Source: Lutjanus erythropterus
Lineage: Eukaryota > Chordata > Actinopteri > Lutjaniformes > Lutjanidae
Direction of reading: 5' to 3'
Length of the DNA stretch: 64,000 bases
Assembly (NCBI GenBank): GCA_020091685.1
Contig: CM034594.1
Location: forward strand, 40,928,015 to 40,992,014
Below are positions 32,690 to 44,146 of this stretch, piece after piece. The translations under genes were made by a program, and so were the position numbers. Numbering within the stretch: position 1 is the first letter of the stretch; each line of letters opens with the position of its first letter. The notes beneath the pieces are model-generated. The model searched no databases. It was given only the letters and a program-made list of their open reading frames with translations, and was not told where the DNA came from.

Positions 32690-32960
32690 GTGAGGAACAT
32701 GCTGTCTTCACTTGGAGACTGTTTTTACTGAGGAGGACAGACTGATAGAGAGCAGAACATTCTGATGTCACAGTGAAGTTGACCGTTGACCTTTGACCTT
32801 TTGAATATAAGAGGTCATGGCCTGGTCATTTTATCCTTTCAGATATTTGTGTGTAATTTTGTCATAACTGGCGAATGAATTCTTGAGTTATGGATAAAAC
32901 TGTGTTTAGTGAAGTCACCATGACCTTGACCTTTGACCTCTGACCACAAAACCTGAATCA
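32690..32960 (+). repeat. DR1-bearing dispersed repeat, copy 2
   Basis: It has the same order of blocks as copy 1: GATAGAGAGCAGAACATTCT, TTGACCTTTGACCTTTTG, TTCTTGAGTTATGGATAAAA and CCATGACCTTGACCTTTGAC. Two perfect DR1 motifs lie at 32787-32799 and 32927-32939. Confidence 0.75.
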
Positions 32961-33940
32961 GTTCAGTTTGAAGCATAATGCCCTGTGGCCAAAAAACATA
33001 AAGGCATAAAAGTCATTAAAAAAACAGTTTCTCCAAAATTGTGGAAAATAAAGAATAAAAAGTGAAGAAGTTTTCTCTAATGTTCCTGTCAAGCGGACAA
33101 AACGAGATGCATCACAACGTTCAACATTCAGTTGGCACACTTTTATTTTTTTCGTGCCTCCTGCTCCTCAGACAGCTTCAGTCCACCACTAGATTTACAT
33201 GAGCGTACAAGCAGTGTACAACAGGTTAAGCAGCAAGCCTCCACATTTCCTTTTCTGTAAATGATCAAATGTATCATGGTTCCTCTGCTAAACTTTTTAA
33301 ACCACAATGTAAACCTTTAGAAGTCTCAAATCAAGTCTAAAGGGGGAAAATTTTAAATGAGTGAAATTCAGCTTTAACTCTTTGACTGTTTGACTAATAA
33401 AACATTATACAGAGGTCACATTCTATGTTTCTTCACACAAATAAAAGTCTGCGTGTGGAAAATAAATTGTGATGATTACAGCCTCCTTCCACATACTTAT
33501 GTACCTCCGGGCCATAAATTTGACAAGTTGCTGCAACAGGCCCGTATCCACCCTGATAACTACAGTTAACTATCAATGATGACAGATTTACTCATATTAG
33601 TATGAATAAAGGTATAAATAAAGTCATTTTAATTCTTTCTGTTTAATTAGTTACCATAACATCACAAAGAAAAAAATGTATCACCAAAACAGTAACTTTT
33701 GATGAGTTGATAGAAGCAGGTGTGTTTTCATTGGACAGTGATGAAACATACAGACATACTACAAATAGATAAAGAACTAAAGAGCAGTCAACATCAAGGA
33801 TTATAACTATAAAAAATATAGTTACAAAATCGCTCTAACTCAAGTGGATGGTGGAATCTGTCTTGTAGTTTATAGTTTTTAACTTTTTATAGTCATAGTT
33901 AAAGTTACAGTTTCAGGTATAGTTGGACGGCCCTTAAAGC

Positions 33941-34942
33941 TGGGCTGCACCTACGAGGATTAATTTCTAAGCCTTCAACCATGACTTAACTTTAAATTAT
34001 GTTGGAGCAAACTTTAAAACAAGCTTAAAATTAAAAATGATTAATTAAAACACATATGTAAAGCTCAGCTTAATTTTTACTCTAAATCTAGATTAACTTT
34101 AATTCTTCTGCAACAACTGGTGCTACCAGGCTGTCTCTTTCTTCCTTATTTTGCTTGCCCATTTTTAAATCTTCTTTTATTGGTCAGATTGCTTCATTAA
34201 TTCAGCCAACAAGTTTTTCTTAAAGGAGGAGAAATGAGAGCTTCTCTGCTGAGCAATCAAGAATAGGCTAACTACAAACCTTTTACTAACTTTACTAACT
34301 AACTTTTTAGCTAACAAGCAAACAATGTAATGTTTGGTTAACTTTTCAGTTAGCTAGCAAACATAGTAATGTTACGTTAACTTTTTTTTAGCTACATACC
34401 AAATATTGCAATATTTAAACTTTTTAGCTGTCTAAAGAACTTTGTAATTTTTTGCTAACGTTTTAGCTAGCTAGCAAACTATGTAATGTTTTGTTAACTT
34501 TTTACCAAATGCTGTAATATTTTAAATTTTTAGCTATAGAAAACTTTATAAGGGTTTGCTAACTTTTTAGCTAGCTAGCAAATAAGATGATGTTTTGTTA
34601 ACTTTTCAGATAGCTAGCAAACTGTTTTGTTAACCTTTTAGCTAGATACCGAATATTGTAATATTTAAACTTTTTAGCTGGCTAAGAAAGTTTGTTATGT
34701 TTTGCTAACTTTTTACCAAATGTTGTAATATTTTAACTTTTTAGCTGGCTAGAAAACTTTGTAATGTTTTGCTGACTTTTTAGCTAGCTAGCAAACAACA
34801 TGATGTTTTGTTAATTTTTCAGTTAGCTAGCAAACACTGCAATTTTTTGTTGTTTGTATTTTTTTTTCATTTTAAATGTAGTTTTGTTAAACTCAATTTA
34901 GAACTAATCTTAGATTAAATGAATCTATGCTGGTGCAACCCA
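33941..34942. mobile_element. TIR element with GCTAGC minisatellite inside
   Basis: The left end TGGGCTGCACCTACGAGGAT and the right end ATGCTGGTGCAACCCA are inverted with mismatches. The interior from about 34290 to 34850 is a diverged tandem array of AACTTTTTAGCTAGCTAGCA and AATGTTTTGTTAACTTTT. A shortened relative is at 52041-52515. Confidence 0.7.
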
Positions 34943-36139
34943 CTCTGAGAAGAATTAAACCAGTGAAAGATATGTTGCTGAGCTCCTGTGTCCCACAGGT
35001 GCAGACTCATGGGTGAGGGGGCACGGGAGCGGGAGACACCCCACCTTCCTCCTCCCTCCATCAGCAGGGAGTGCACTGCAGTCAGTGGCTGTTGCACCTC
35101 TGGGCCACAGACGTGGCAAACGTTTGCCCAGGGCTGAACCCTTTCTTCTGCGTAAGGAGCGTAGCAATTCACATCATGGGCCAATCATCCACTGCATGTT
35201 GTGGCATGGTTTGTAACTAGTTTAGAGAAAGTTGAGTAATTTCAGATGGAGAGAGATGAATAATGTGGGTGTAGAATTACAATCTGTAGCTTTGTTATTG
35301 CTGCATCTGCATTTTTTCCAGCATGTTCCCTCACAGATTAGAGACTCCATGCAGCGCTCATTCTCACGCTATTGTTGGTTATATATTGTAGATGCCAAAA
35401 TTCTGTGTAGAAAATGTATTTGTCATTCTTAATTTTGAGCAGTTTTCTTGAGGCCCTAAATACTGATCACCTGTCCAGATTTACTTGGGTGTGAAAACCT
35501 GATCCTTTCACAAACTGTAATTTAAACATTTGGGTCTAAACCTTGATGGAGTGTGGCTGTATATGATCCCATACCTACCTAAAGCCCCATAGACTGCTAA
35601 CAACAGTTTCTTTTAACAGTATTTTTGTCCTCTGAGCCTAACCGAAAGACAAATGTTACAGCTGTAATCCCCTGCGAGGCACACACTAAGCTGCTGCAGA
35701 CAGAGGCAATTAAGTGAAAGGGCTGCTGGGGAATGTGGCACCTAACATCAGCGGTTTGAACAGATCAAGATGTGATCCACCCCAACCTGATCTGTCTGTT
35801 GCTCCTGACTCTGATCTCTGACTGTAAACAAGCCCGAGATGCGCCCCCCACCGCCCCCACCCCCCCTTACCTCCAGGGGCACTGCAGCAGCAGCATTGTT
35901 AGGACTGGCAAGTGTTTCACGAGACGGGAGGGGTGTGTGTGTGTGTGTGATGACATGCTTCATCCCTTCAGGTGTCTGATAGGTCTAATAGCGTCTGATG
36001 AGAAAGCAGGGAATTAGTGGCTCACGCTATTGACATTTATCACAACACTCGGCGTCTCCGTCTCACCTGATCTGTCAGAGCTGGAGGCAACGACACAAAA
36101 GGATTAGAACTTTCAGCCCGTAAATCTGTTCCAGCTAAA

Positions 36140-36650
36140 TTCAGGGGAAGCCTTGAATTTTGGTGTCCCTACAAGAGTAGTCAGTGTGCAGGGAGGTTTG
36201 GTTCAGACACTCTGCACTCTTAGAAGTTGGGGTTCCAAAAGGGTTCTTCCTGAAGGACTGAGGTTTTACCCAAAACCATTTGCTTCTGAACAACCCTTTT
36301 TTAAGAGAGGGTTTTGTCAAGGGTTCTTTGTAAGACTACGGGTTGCATTAAGAACCTTTTTCATTGAAAGAAAGAACCCCCTGTTGAAATCCTTGTGGAA
36401 GACTTTCACCAAGGATTCTTTAACTTATAATATAAAAAAGGTTCCTGGTAGAACCTAGATTTCTCAGTAGAACTCTGTCAGTGGGTTCTGTGATATACCC
36501 TTGGACTACAACATTGTTCTTGACAGAACTTCGTTGGTGGGTTCTAGATAAACCCTTGGAATATTAAAAAGGCTCTGTGTAGAACAGACTGAATGTGCTC
36601 TAACAACCTTTGGAGTTTAAAAGGGTTCTTGGTAGAACCCTGTGAGTGTG
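36140..36650 (+). repeat. Minisatellite-like array (GGGTTCTTGGTAGAACC)
   Basis: Variants of AAAAGGGTTCTTGGTAGAAC recur near 36237, 36430, 36500, 36570 and 36618 with irregular spacing of about 60-70 bp. Each contains a short GGTTCT/AGAACC inverted motif. The 101-residue frame across it is not a gene. Confidence 0.65.
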
Positions 36651-38676
36651 GTCTTGGACCAATAAGATTGATGGACTTATAAATTGGTTTGGGTCTACCT
36701 GTCATATTCATATGCCAGACTAGGCCTATTATTATGCTTTTTACAGTATTAGGCATATTTTCTATCAACAGAAACTCAGACTGCTGAAGCAATCAACTAA
36801 CCTCAAATAAATTTTGGAAAGCATTTTTTCATTGAGGGAGGAATGTGGATTTAGTTCCAATTATTTACACTAGAAGCATGTGAGGAGAGACTCTTTAAAT
36901 TGCCTGTATGAACACGAGGAATGATTACAGCAAGAAAAAATAAACTGTACGTTTAATTCCCTGAAAGACTGGAGACAGTGTGACCGTACTTTAACCCTTT
37001 AAATTACCACAAACTAATTGCCACCTGCAATTAGCTGCAGCCTTTGTGCCCCTGAGGGTCCAGGGCCCGGTGGCAGTTGGCTGGTAATCTCACTTATTCA
37101 GATTATCTAAACCCCTCTCTCTGAAAGTAAAACTGAAAGTTAGAGCACCTGAAGTTACTGAAGCCCATTTCTGCCAATGTGATGAAGAAAAGGAAGTGAT
37201 TATAACAAGAAACTTTCTACAGATCATGATGTAGTATCTCAAAAGAATTTCTGATTTCCTGTCTTGCAAGATTTTTTATTTTAATTGGATTTATATGGTC
37301 AAAGTCTAAGTAAAGGGAATTCTAAACACATTATACAAACACGTTATTGCTGTTATTAGGGTTAAAAAGGATTAATATGGTTAAATGATGCCTCTAGTGT
37401 GAACTGACCCACCAGTCCACCTTGACAGTGTCACGTTTTGCCTTGCAGAGGCGTGAAAAGTACATGCATTCTCATCTCGCAGTCAAGCTAGCAATAATAA
37501 ACATGTCCAGTCAGACTTTTAAAATAAAGCTTGCTGAGAAACATTCCAGGTGACGGTCACAGTTTGGATCAGATAGAGGCGCCAAAACTACTTGAAGAAA
37601 ACATCATAGTTTGGGTTAAAAGGACAGGACTATTGAATCCACAGGAACTATTTTCTTTCTTACTGTAGAAAGATAATATATGTATATATAATATATTAAT
37701 TAATACATGTGAGATTCCAGTGAATAATTCCCAGTGAGAAACATGCTTCACTTAGAGACTATTTTCACAGGACAGAGGAGGACAGAGGACATGTTCAAAA
37801 AGTCAGGAAAACATGTTGAGTCCACGTGGACATTTGTACCAAGTTTGAAGATATTCCTTCAAGACATTCTTGAGATGTCACCCTCACGAGAATTGGATGA
37901 CCTGAGAAAATAACGCCTGTGGCCATAAAAATATAAAGGCATAAAAATATTTTCTTTTTTAAAAAATGTTTTTCAAGAGTTCTGAAGCGCAGACGTCCTT
38001 CAGCATACAGTCATAGCTGTGTACAAAAAAAAAAAAAGATGATTGCTAGTTTTGTGCTGCATCATCTTACATTCTTTTTGCTTTGCTTCTTTTAGTTAAC
38101 GATGAACCAGTTAAATACTGGTGCAATATTTTAGCATGCTGGAGGAGGTTTTGCCTGCTTTTTTTTTTAAAGAAAATATTGGTAACTGAATGTTTTAGAT
38201 AACTGAAATATAAATTCCCACAATCTCATAGAAAGTATCATTATTAGGAAGTCAATGACACCGTTTAGAGAGGGTTTTTTCCTCAAGGCTGACTCTTATC
38301 TTGGCATGTTTTTACTTTGGAAGTCGGTTGTGGGCTCTTGCTCAATATCGTGACTCATTATCAGATAGATAAAGAAGTATGTGAAATATTTTTCTGCCGG
38401 TGCCTTGTACAAAGTGCCAAGTTGCGTCAAGTTATGAAAACTGAAACATGATTAGTTTCTACGATTTTGAAGTGCCAAGTGTGTACTAGACCTGTGGTGC
38501 CAGATGTTCAGAGTGTTGGACAGGCTTCATGATGTTTAACCCAGGTCAGAGCCACATCTGTCAAGTCTGAACAAACAAACAGACAATCAGAGATTGAGAG
38601 AGGGTTTTGTTTTCTTTCCTGGACCCAGTCCTGAAACTGGATGCATTGTGTCAAAGGTAAACAGGATTGGTGTGTC

Positions 38677-38679
<3 letters not shown>

Positions 38680-38715
<36 letters not shown>

Positions 38716-38725
38716 GTACGTGCGT
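38680..38725. repeat. (TG)n microsatellite
   Basis: This is an interrupted TG run that creates spurious Cys-Val frames. Confidence 0.95.
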
Positions 38726-38974
38726 GTGCAGACTGTATTCTACAGGTCCTGTTGGCGAGCTCCCCTCATGCTTCCTGTTCAACCCGCCCCCATGGAAATC
38801 CCCCTTGCAGAGGCCTGGCAGCACCTGATCAGGGAGAAGAAACGCCCACCTGAGGCCTCAGCGCTGGTCTTCAGTCAGCGTGCAGACGAGAAAGCAATAT
38901 TATTTTATTACACTTTTTTTCTCCCTGACTACTTTTAGAAAAACATTTGATCTATGAAACGTTACGTTTATTCA

Positions 38975-39225
38975 TTTACAGGGAAGTATACAAGAGACCA
39001 TTGTTCACTTGGTCATGAATTTGCAGAGGTGGCGTGTGTGTTTGTGTGTGTATTACTTTTGTTGTGGAGACATCTGTTTACACAATCACATTCTTGGGAT
39101 CCACCTTTCTTATGGGGACAAAATGCAAGTTGCTATAATGTAAACCATTCAATGTTAGGATGAGGACTTGGATTAGGTTTAGGTTAGGTTTAATCTGAGG
39201 ATTAGGGTTAGGATGAAGTGATGGG
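38975..39225 (+). repeat. Dispersed fish repeat ending in GGTTAGG strings
   Basis: CTTATGGGGACAAAATGCAAG, then ATAATGTAAACCATTCAATG and a run of TTAGG-containing strings, matches a common fish repeat. The TTAGG strings are irregular and not a telomere. Confidence 0.55.
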
Positions 39226-39241
39226 AGCATGACTTTCTTTC

Positions 39242-39496
39242 TATTAGTTCTGTCAGATTCTGAAGTAGATCCTGCTGCAGAAAGTGAGCACTTCCTACAA
39301 GAAACTGCTCACAGCAACGACTGTGGATTATCTTCAGTAACTGGGTCATGATTTCTGAAAAGACACATTGCTACTGAGTTTTTAAAATGTATTTTTTTTA
39401 GTGTCATCTTGTTCCAATACATTGGAGAGAAGGCAAACATCTCTAGGCCAGAGGGAAAATATGTACTTTTGATTCTGGGGTGAACTGTCCCTTTAA
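39242..39496. mobile_element. TTAAAGGGACAGTTCACCC element, truncated copy
   Basis: It keeps the right end (GGGGTGAACTGTCCCTTTAA) and the ACTGTGGATTATCTTCAGTA block but lacks the left end. Confidence 0.75.
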
Positions 39497-39937
39497 AAAA
39501 AGAAATTATTATGGTATGATATCTATTTGGAAAGTTCAAGAGGAACTTTTGGTGCTACACAGGAAAGGCCCCTTACAACTTATTTATGTAATGTTTTTTA
39601 TCCTTATTATTAACTTTTTTAATAAACTTTTTATTTATTTATTTTAACTATGATTATTCTATAGGATTTGTTTTTTGCACAACGGGGCTACAAATGTTAC
39701 ATTTTGTTTGTATTTGTAATGTGTCTGTTCAGAACGTGCTGGTTTATGTTGGTAATTGTCATTTCTGTGACCTTGGTAATGCTGGACTTGACATAATGAA
39801 CACAATAATTACCAAAATCCTATTTAGTTACACACTGATTGTGGGTAATGTGGTCCCTGGGTTTTGAAGATAGAGGAATAAGTGCCATAACAAAGATGTA
39901 ACATGATCTAACATGTAATGGGTAAAGTAACTAAACA

Positions 39938-40576
39938 GTCCCTCCAGGAAGTTGTGATGTTGCGATCGCAACCGTTCACGCAAATTCAACCAATCCTTGT
40001 GAATTCTGTGTGACCTCGCAAGTTTGTCCAAACTCTGCTACAAATTTGACCAAATTTGATGCCATAGTTTCCTGCAAGTTCCACCAATCACAGCAGTCCC
40101 CCACGCAAACGTCATACATGTACATCTCAACGAACCAACTCAGTGTTTTGTTTATTCGCTTTTTTTTTGTTGGCATATATATATATATATATTTTGTCAT
40201 AGGTACTGAAAAGAATACATTTATTTGTGCTGTTGCTGAGTTTGAGCTCCAAAAAGATTTTGCTTCTTTGTGGTATGCATGTTGGATTTGTATCATTTTT
40301 GTAATTCTGAGGTCTTAGTTAAATCACTCAGAACAGAGTGCAGTATTGTTCTCCCTGGACCAAGTTGCTTTTTTAATGAATTATACAAAGAATTTACATC
40401 TTTCTTTTGCAATTTTCTCTCTCTCATTTTTTTTTTTTTTTTTGCAAAAATGCCTAAAAGCATCACAACACGGATTGCAATTATGTATTTATTTTTTTTT
40501 AGAAAACCTGCAGTGAAATCAGGCATTTTTGGCTGCAACAATCCCAAAAAGGGCCTGTAAAATCCTGCAGGGTCTG
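39938..40576. mobile_element. Non-autonomous DNA transposon (CAGTCCCTCCAGGA ends)
   Basis: The left end CAGTCCCTCCAGGAAG and the right end AATCCTGCAGGGTCTG are inverted with mismatches. Near the left end is the palindrome GTTGCGATCGCAAC. Blocks such as CACCAATCACAGCAGTCCCC are familiar from fish genomes. No transposase is left; a hAT origin is possible but unproven. Confidence 0.65.
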
Positions 40577-41472
40577 ACTAAGGTTACACTACATCTTTAA
40601 AAAAATGTTTGCTTTAAAAACAGACATGCTCAGTGAAGCAGTCACATGAAGTTTGTTCACTGTCCATGTTGCACAGGAGGAAGGTGGTCTCACTTAAACC
40701 AGCTGAGCCATTCAGAGGATCTGACTGTATAAATGTAATCATAGAGCACAGTACAATACACAATAGCAGTTTGATTAGGATCAACACACAACACTCCCAA
40801 TCAAACAGGATGCTGGCGATGGTACAGTGACGCTGTACAAGCTGTGCTGCTTTATGAAGCTCCTTTGAAGTTTTATGATCACATTTATTGAATCCAATGC
40901 TTTGTGTCTAGACACAGTGCTGCTTTTGTCTTTGTTAATATTTAAACCACAGGATCAATGATTTTGATCACGACTTTTGATATGAAAACACGTCTCATCT
41001 CGGTCTAACATAAAATGTTATCAGCCCCAGGGAAAAGGTAGATGAATGGGGTGAATAACATCACTCTGTGTTTCGCAACAGCTGATAAGCTTTACCTGTG
41101 TGCAGTCATATCACAGGGTGTTTCTTTATTGAGGAAATCAGGTGCTGTTTACACTCATTCACGCTTTCCGCACAGAACCCCGACACACACCCAGGCCTGA
41201 TAACAGAAACACTGCACTGTGCCGTGCGGCGAAAGTGACAGAAAGTCCTATTTACACATCAAACATAAGGTAAGTGGAGGGTGAACACACCTGATGTGTG
41301 ATAGTACTGTGTTTCTATTTGTGAAGTAGGTTAGTCAACACTATTAAACTCACAGACTTCAAATAAATACATTGCTGCAGGAAGAACAAGAAAGTGATTC
41401 AAACCTCACTTCATCACAGCTCCTTTGTTTTTTCCTGTCAGGTGTCTGGTAGGCAGTGAAATAGAAATAAGA

Positions 41473-41900
41473 GAAATAATAATAATACATAGGTTTTATA
41501 TAGAGCTTTTCTAAGTACCCAAAGACGCTTTACAAAAGGAAAGAAAAGGATACATACAGACAAAAGAAACACACATACATACAATGCCTAGATACAAGAA
41601 ACAGATTAGGGGTGGGCGATGCTGGAAAAGATGATTTGTCAGGTGTTGTACGTGGTCTTGAAGAGATGAGTTTTGAGGTTGCGTTTGAAAGAGGGCAATG
41701 TGTCAGAATTTCGGATGTCCAGGGGGAGGGAATTCCAGAGGGTAGGGTCGGCAATGGCGAAAGCTCTGTCACCCAGGGTGCGGTATTTGGTCGTGGTGAT
41801 GGGGGTAAGGAGGTGGGCATCAGCAGAGCGTAGGCGGCGAGTGGGAGAGTGGCGATGGAGGAGATCTGTAAAGTATGATGGCGCAAACAAACACAACTAC
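41473..41900 (-). mobile_element. LINE 3' end (C-terminal ORF2 and tail)
   Basis: The minus-strand frame at 41896-41639 encodes APSYFTDLLHRHSPTRRLRS, then FAIADPTLWNSLPLDIRNSD and FKRNLKTHLF, the familiar C-terminus of fish L2/Rex1-type LINEs. It is followed by the usual tail GTAAAGCGTCTTTGGGTACT and a TATTATTATTA end. It is 5'-truncated, as is normal for LINE insertions. Confidence 0.88.
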
Positions 41901-42002
41901 ACCATATGTTCACTAGTAAGATGCTACAAGGCATAATTTGTATTCAGACAAAATATTATTCTATTTCTATGATTTTGATCTTTACTTGGTAGATCTGGTT
42001 CT

Positions 42003-42430
42003 CATACTGTTTTTAAATTATCCCCTAATAAAGTCTATTAAGCGTCTCATAGTGGGAAACAACACACTTTAGTTTACAGGACAGTTCTGTTGTAATGTGC
42101 CCCATTACCCTCTAATGAAGTCTAGTAAAGGGTCTAATAGTGGGGAATAATACACTCTAGTTTTCAGTACAGTTCTGTTGTAATGTGTCTCAAATTATTG
42201 TCTAATGAAGTCCAATAAAGTGTCTGACAGCAGGAAATAATGCACTTTATTTTACAGTACAGTTCTGTTGTAATGTGCCCTGTTACCCTCTAATGAAGTC
42301 TAATAAAGGGTCTAACAGTGGGAAACAGCACACTTTAGTTTACAGTATAGTTCTGTGATGCATCTTAAATTGCCCTCTAATAAGTCTAAAAAGGGTCTAA
42401 TACCGTCTAATAAAGAACATATTTTTAGTT
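42003..42430 (+). repeat. 88-bp minisatellite, four copies
   Basis: ACAGTTCTGTTGTAATGTG recurs at 42081, 42169 and 42259 with a degraded fourth copy near 42347, a steady spacing of 88-90 bp. TCTAATAAAG/TCTAATGAAG strings fill the rest of each unit. Looser relatives continue to about 42600. Confidence 0.88.
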
Positions 42431-43094
42431 TTCGTCTAATTTGATATGAAGTACGACTTGTTATGAGTTATTAGAGCAATTTTGTGTGTATGGTGTCTAT
42501 TTATAGTATATTTGTGTTTGTTTACTCTATAATAAAGAACATATTATTTCTAGTTTTCATCTAATTTGATAAAAACAAAAAAAGTACAGCTTATTAAGTC
42601 TAATTAGTGTACTGAAAAAAATGAAGTGCGACTGACATTCAATGGAACGTCCCAGGAAAAAGACATCTGAGTACAGCAGCATACATTAACTAATGTAAGT
42701 GTGGAATAAACCACAACATTTGTGGCACTAACATTCTGCCTGCATTGCCCGTCTAACTGTACAGATATCATCCATATGTGAGAGCAGTTGAGACAGCAAT
42801 AACATACAGGCCCCTTTGCCCCCACCCCCCCCCCCCCTCCTTTTTATTCGCTGCTATCTTGATCTGTGGCGTCTTGTACTGTTTAAGGATAATCTTCACA
42901 TTAAGTGTTCTCAGATAAGTGAGCAGGAGGAACAGGCCTCGGCATGACTGCCCAGGCTCCGGTGAAACTCCTGCTGTTGACGTTGTTTTTCTTGACAGAT
43001 TAAACACAGAGATAAATCAAATGCACAAGTAGCCAAAGCGATAGTGATAGCAGATGGTCGACGCATTTTCTGAGCAACACATGTAGGAGTTTGA

Positions 43095-43450
43095 AGCTCC
43101 CTGGGGCTGTATGTTAAATATGAAGCTGCAACTAGCAGTCACTTAGCTTAGATTAATATAAAAACTGGAACTGGGGAAACAGAAAGCCCATCCAAAAGTA
43201 ATCAGTATTTTTTACACTTCAGTTTTTCTACTTCAAATTATTTATGAGATAGTTTAGAGATGCTGGAGGATTTGTTCATCTTTGTACAGAGCTGGGCTAG
43301 CTAGTTTCCAGGCTTTATGCTAAGCTAAGGTAGATGACTGCTGGCTGTAGCCTAATATTTAACAAGCAGATATGAGAGTAATATATCTATCTTCTCAGCT
43401 ACTGTTCAGCAACAAAGTGAATAGGGGTATTTCCCAAAATGTCATTTTTT
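43095..43450 (+). repeat. Dispersed percomorph repeat (GCTAAGCTAAG)
   Basis: TTGTACAGAGCTGGGCTAGC, TTTATGCTAAGCTAAGGTAG, GCTGGCTGTAGCCTAATATT and GTATTTCCCAAAATGTC follow the order of a very common fish repeat (from memory). It is non-coding. Confidence 0.7.
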
Positions 43451-44146
43451 AACTTTAATTTTGAAAACTTCCAATATAATGGATTGATTTGTTAAAGTTT
43501 GGGTGCTTTAGAGCCAATTGTAGCCAGATAAATGGATAGACATAGACAGATGTTAACAGATTTTCTGCTGAAAGCTAGTTTGTCAGGGTGTTACTGCCTT
43601 TCTGTCACACACACACAAACACACACACATATACACAAACTTGGATCTTTCTTGGCAAATGTTGTTGTCTGGGTTTTCCCCTCTTCCACTACAATCAATC
43701 AGTAGCTTTTATGCACTGACACGTCTGTTTGCACCAATCACCTATAAATTTAATTGAAGCGCTGCTGGTGCCACACGGCTTGTATATGGTCTGACACACT
43801 GAAATAATATGCTGAGTCATGAAATTAAATTTTTATAACTCAGCCAGTGCTTACGTAAAATGTTAAAAGTGTTTGACGTGATTTGATAGCACAGGGGTTA
43901 AAATATTAACAGAACACTTCAAACCACTTATGAAGGAAAACACACTCTTTGGCTTTTAAGTGAGGACATGTTGACAAAGTGAGTCACTGTTTTTCTCCTG
44001 AGTCACTGACATCAATTTTATCTCCATGGAAACCTGATGCAGTCCTCCAGTCGGATTGTGTAATCAGACTTTTATTAACAAGGATGTGGATGACAGTAAC
44101 GGCTGGATTATCAACTGGACAAAGATGGGTTATGACCATAGATATA

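Larger units (their letters stand above)
30323..33940. other. Intergenic, no gene outside listed repeats
   Basis: AT-rich sequence with short frames only. No family signature was found on either strand. Confidence 0.6.
34943..38974. other. Intergenic, no gene outside listed repeats
   Basis: GC-richer patches at 34990-35200 and 38750-38900 are open on more than one frame but unrecognised. A C-run lies at 35840-35870. Confidence 0.5.
40577..44146. other. Intergenic, no gene outside listed repeats
   Basis: A poly-C run is at 42821-42838 and a short CA tract near 43605. Otherwise only listed repeats are present. Confidence 0.6.

Noticed and set aside
35868-35886. CCTCCAGGGGCACTG as another CTCF site
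   Set aside because: It lacks one G of the AGRKGGC core, so it falls short of the motif.
39160-39220. Telomere-like GGTTAGG strings
   Set aside because: The spacing is irregular, without tandem TTAGGG, and they form part of a dispersed repeat.
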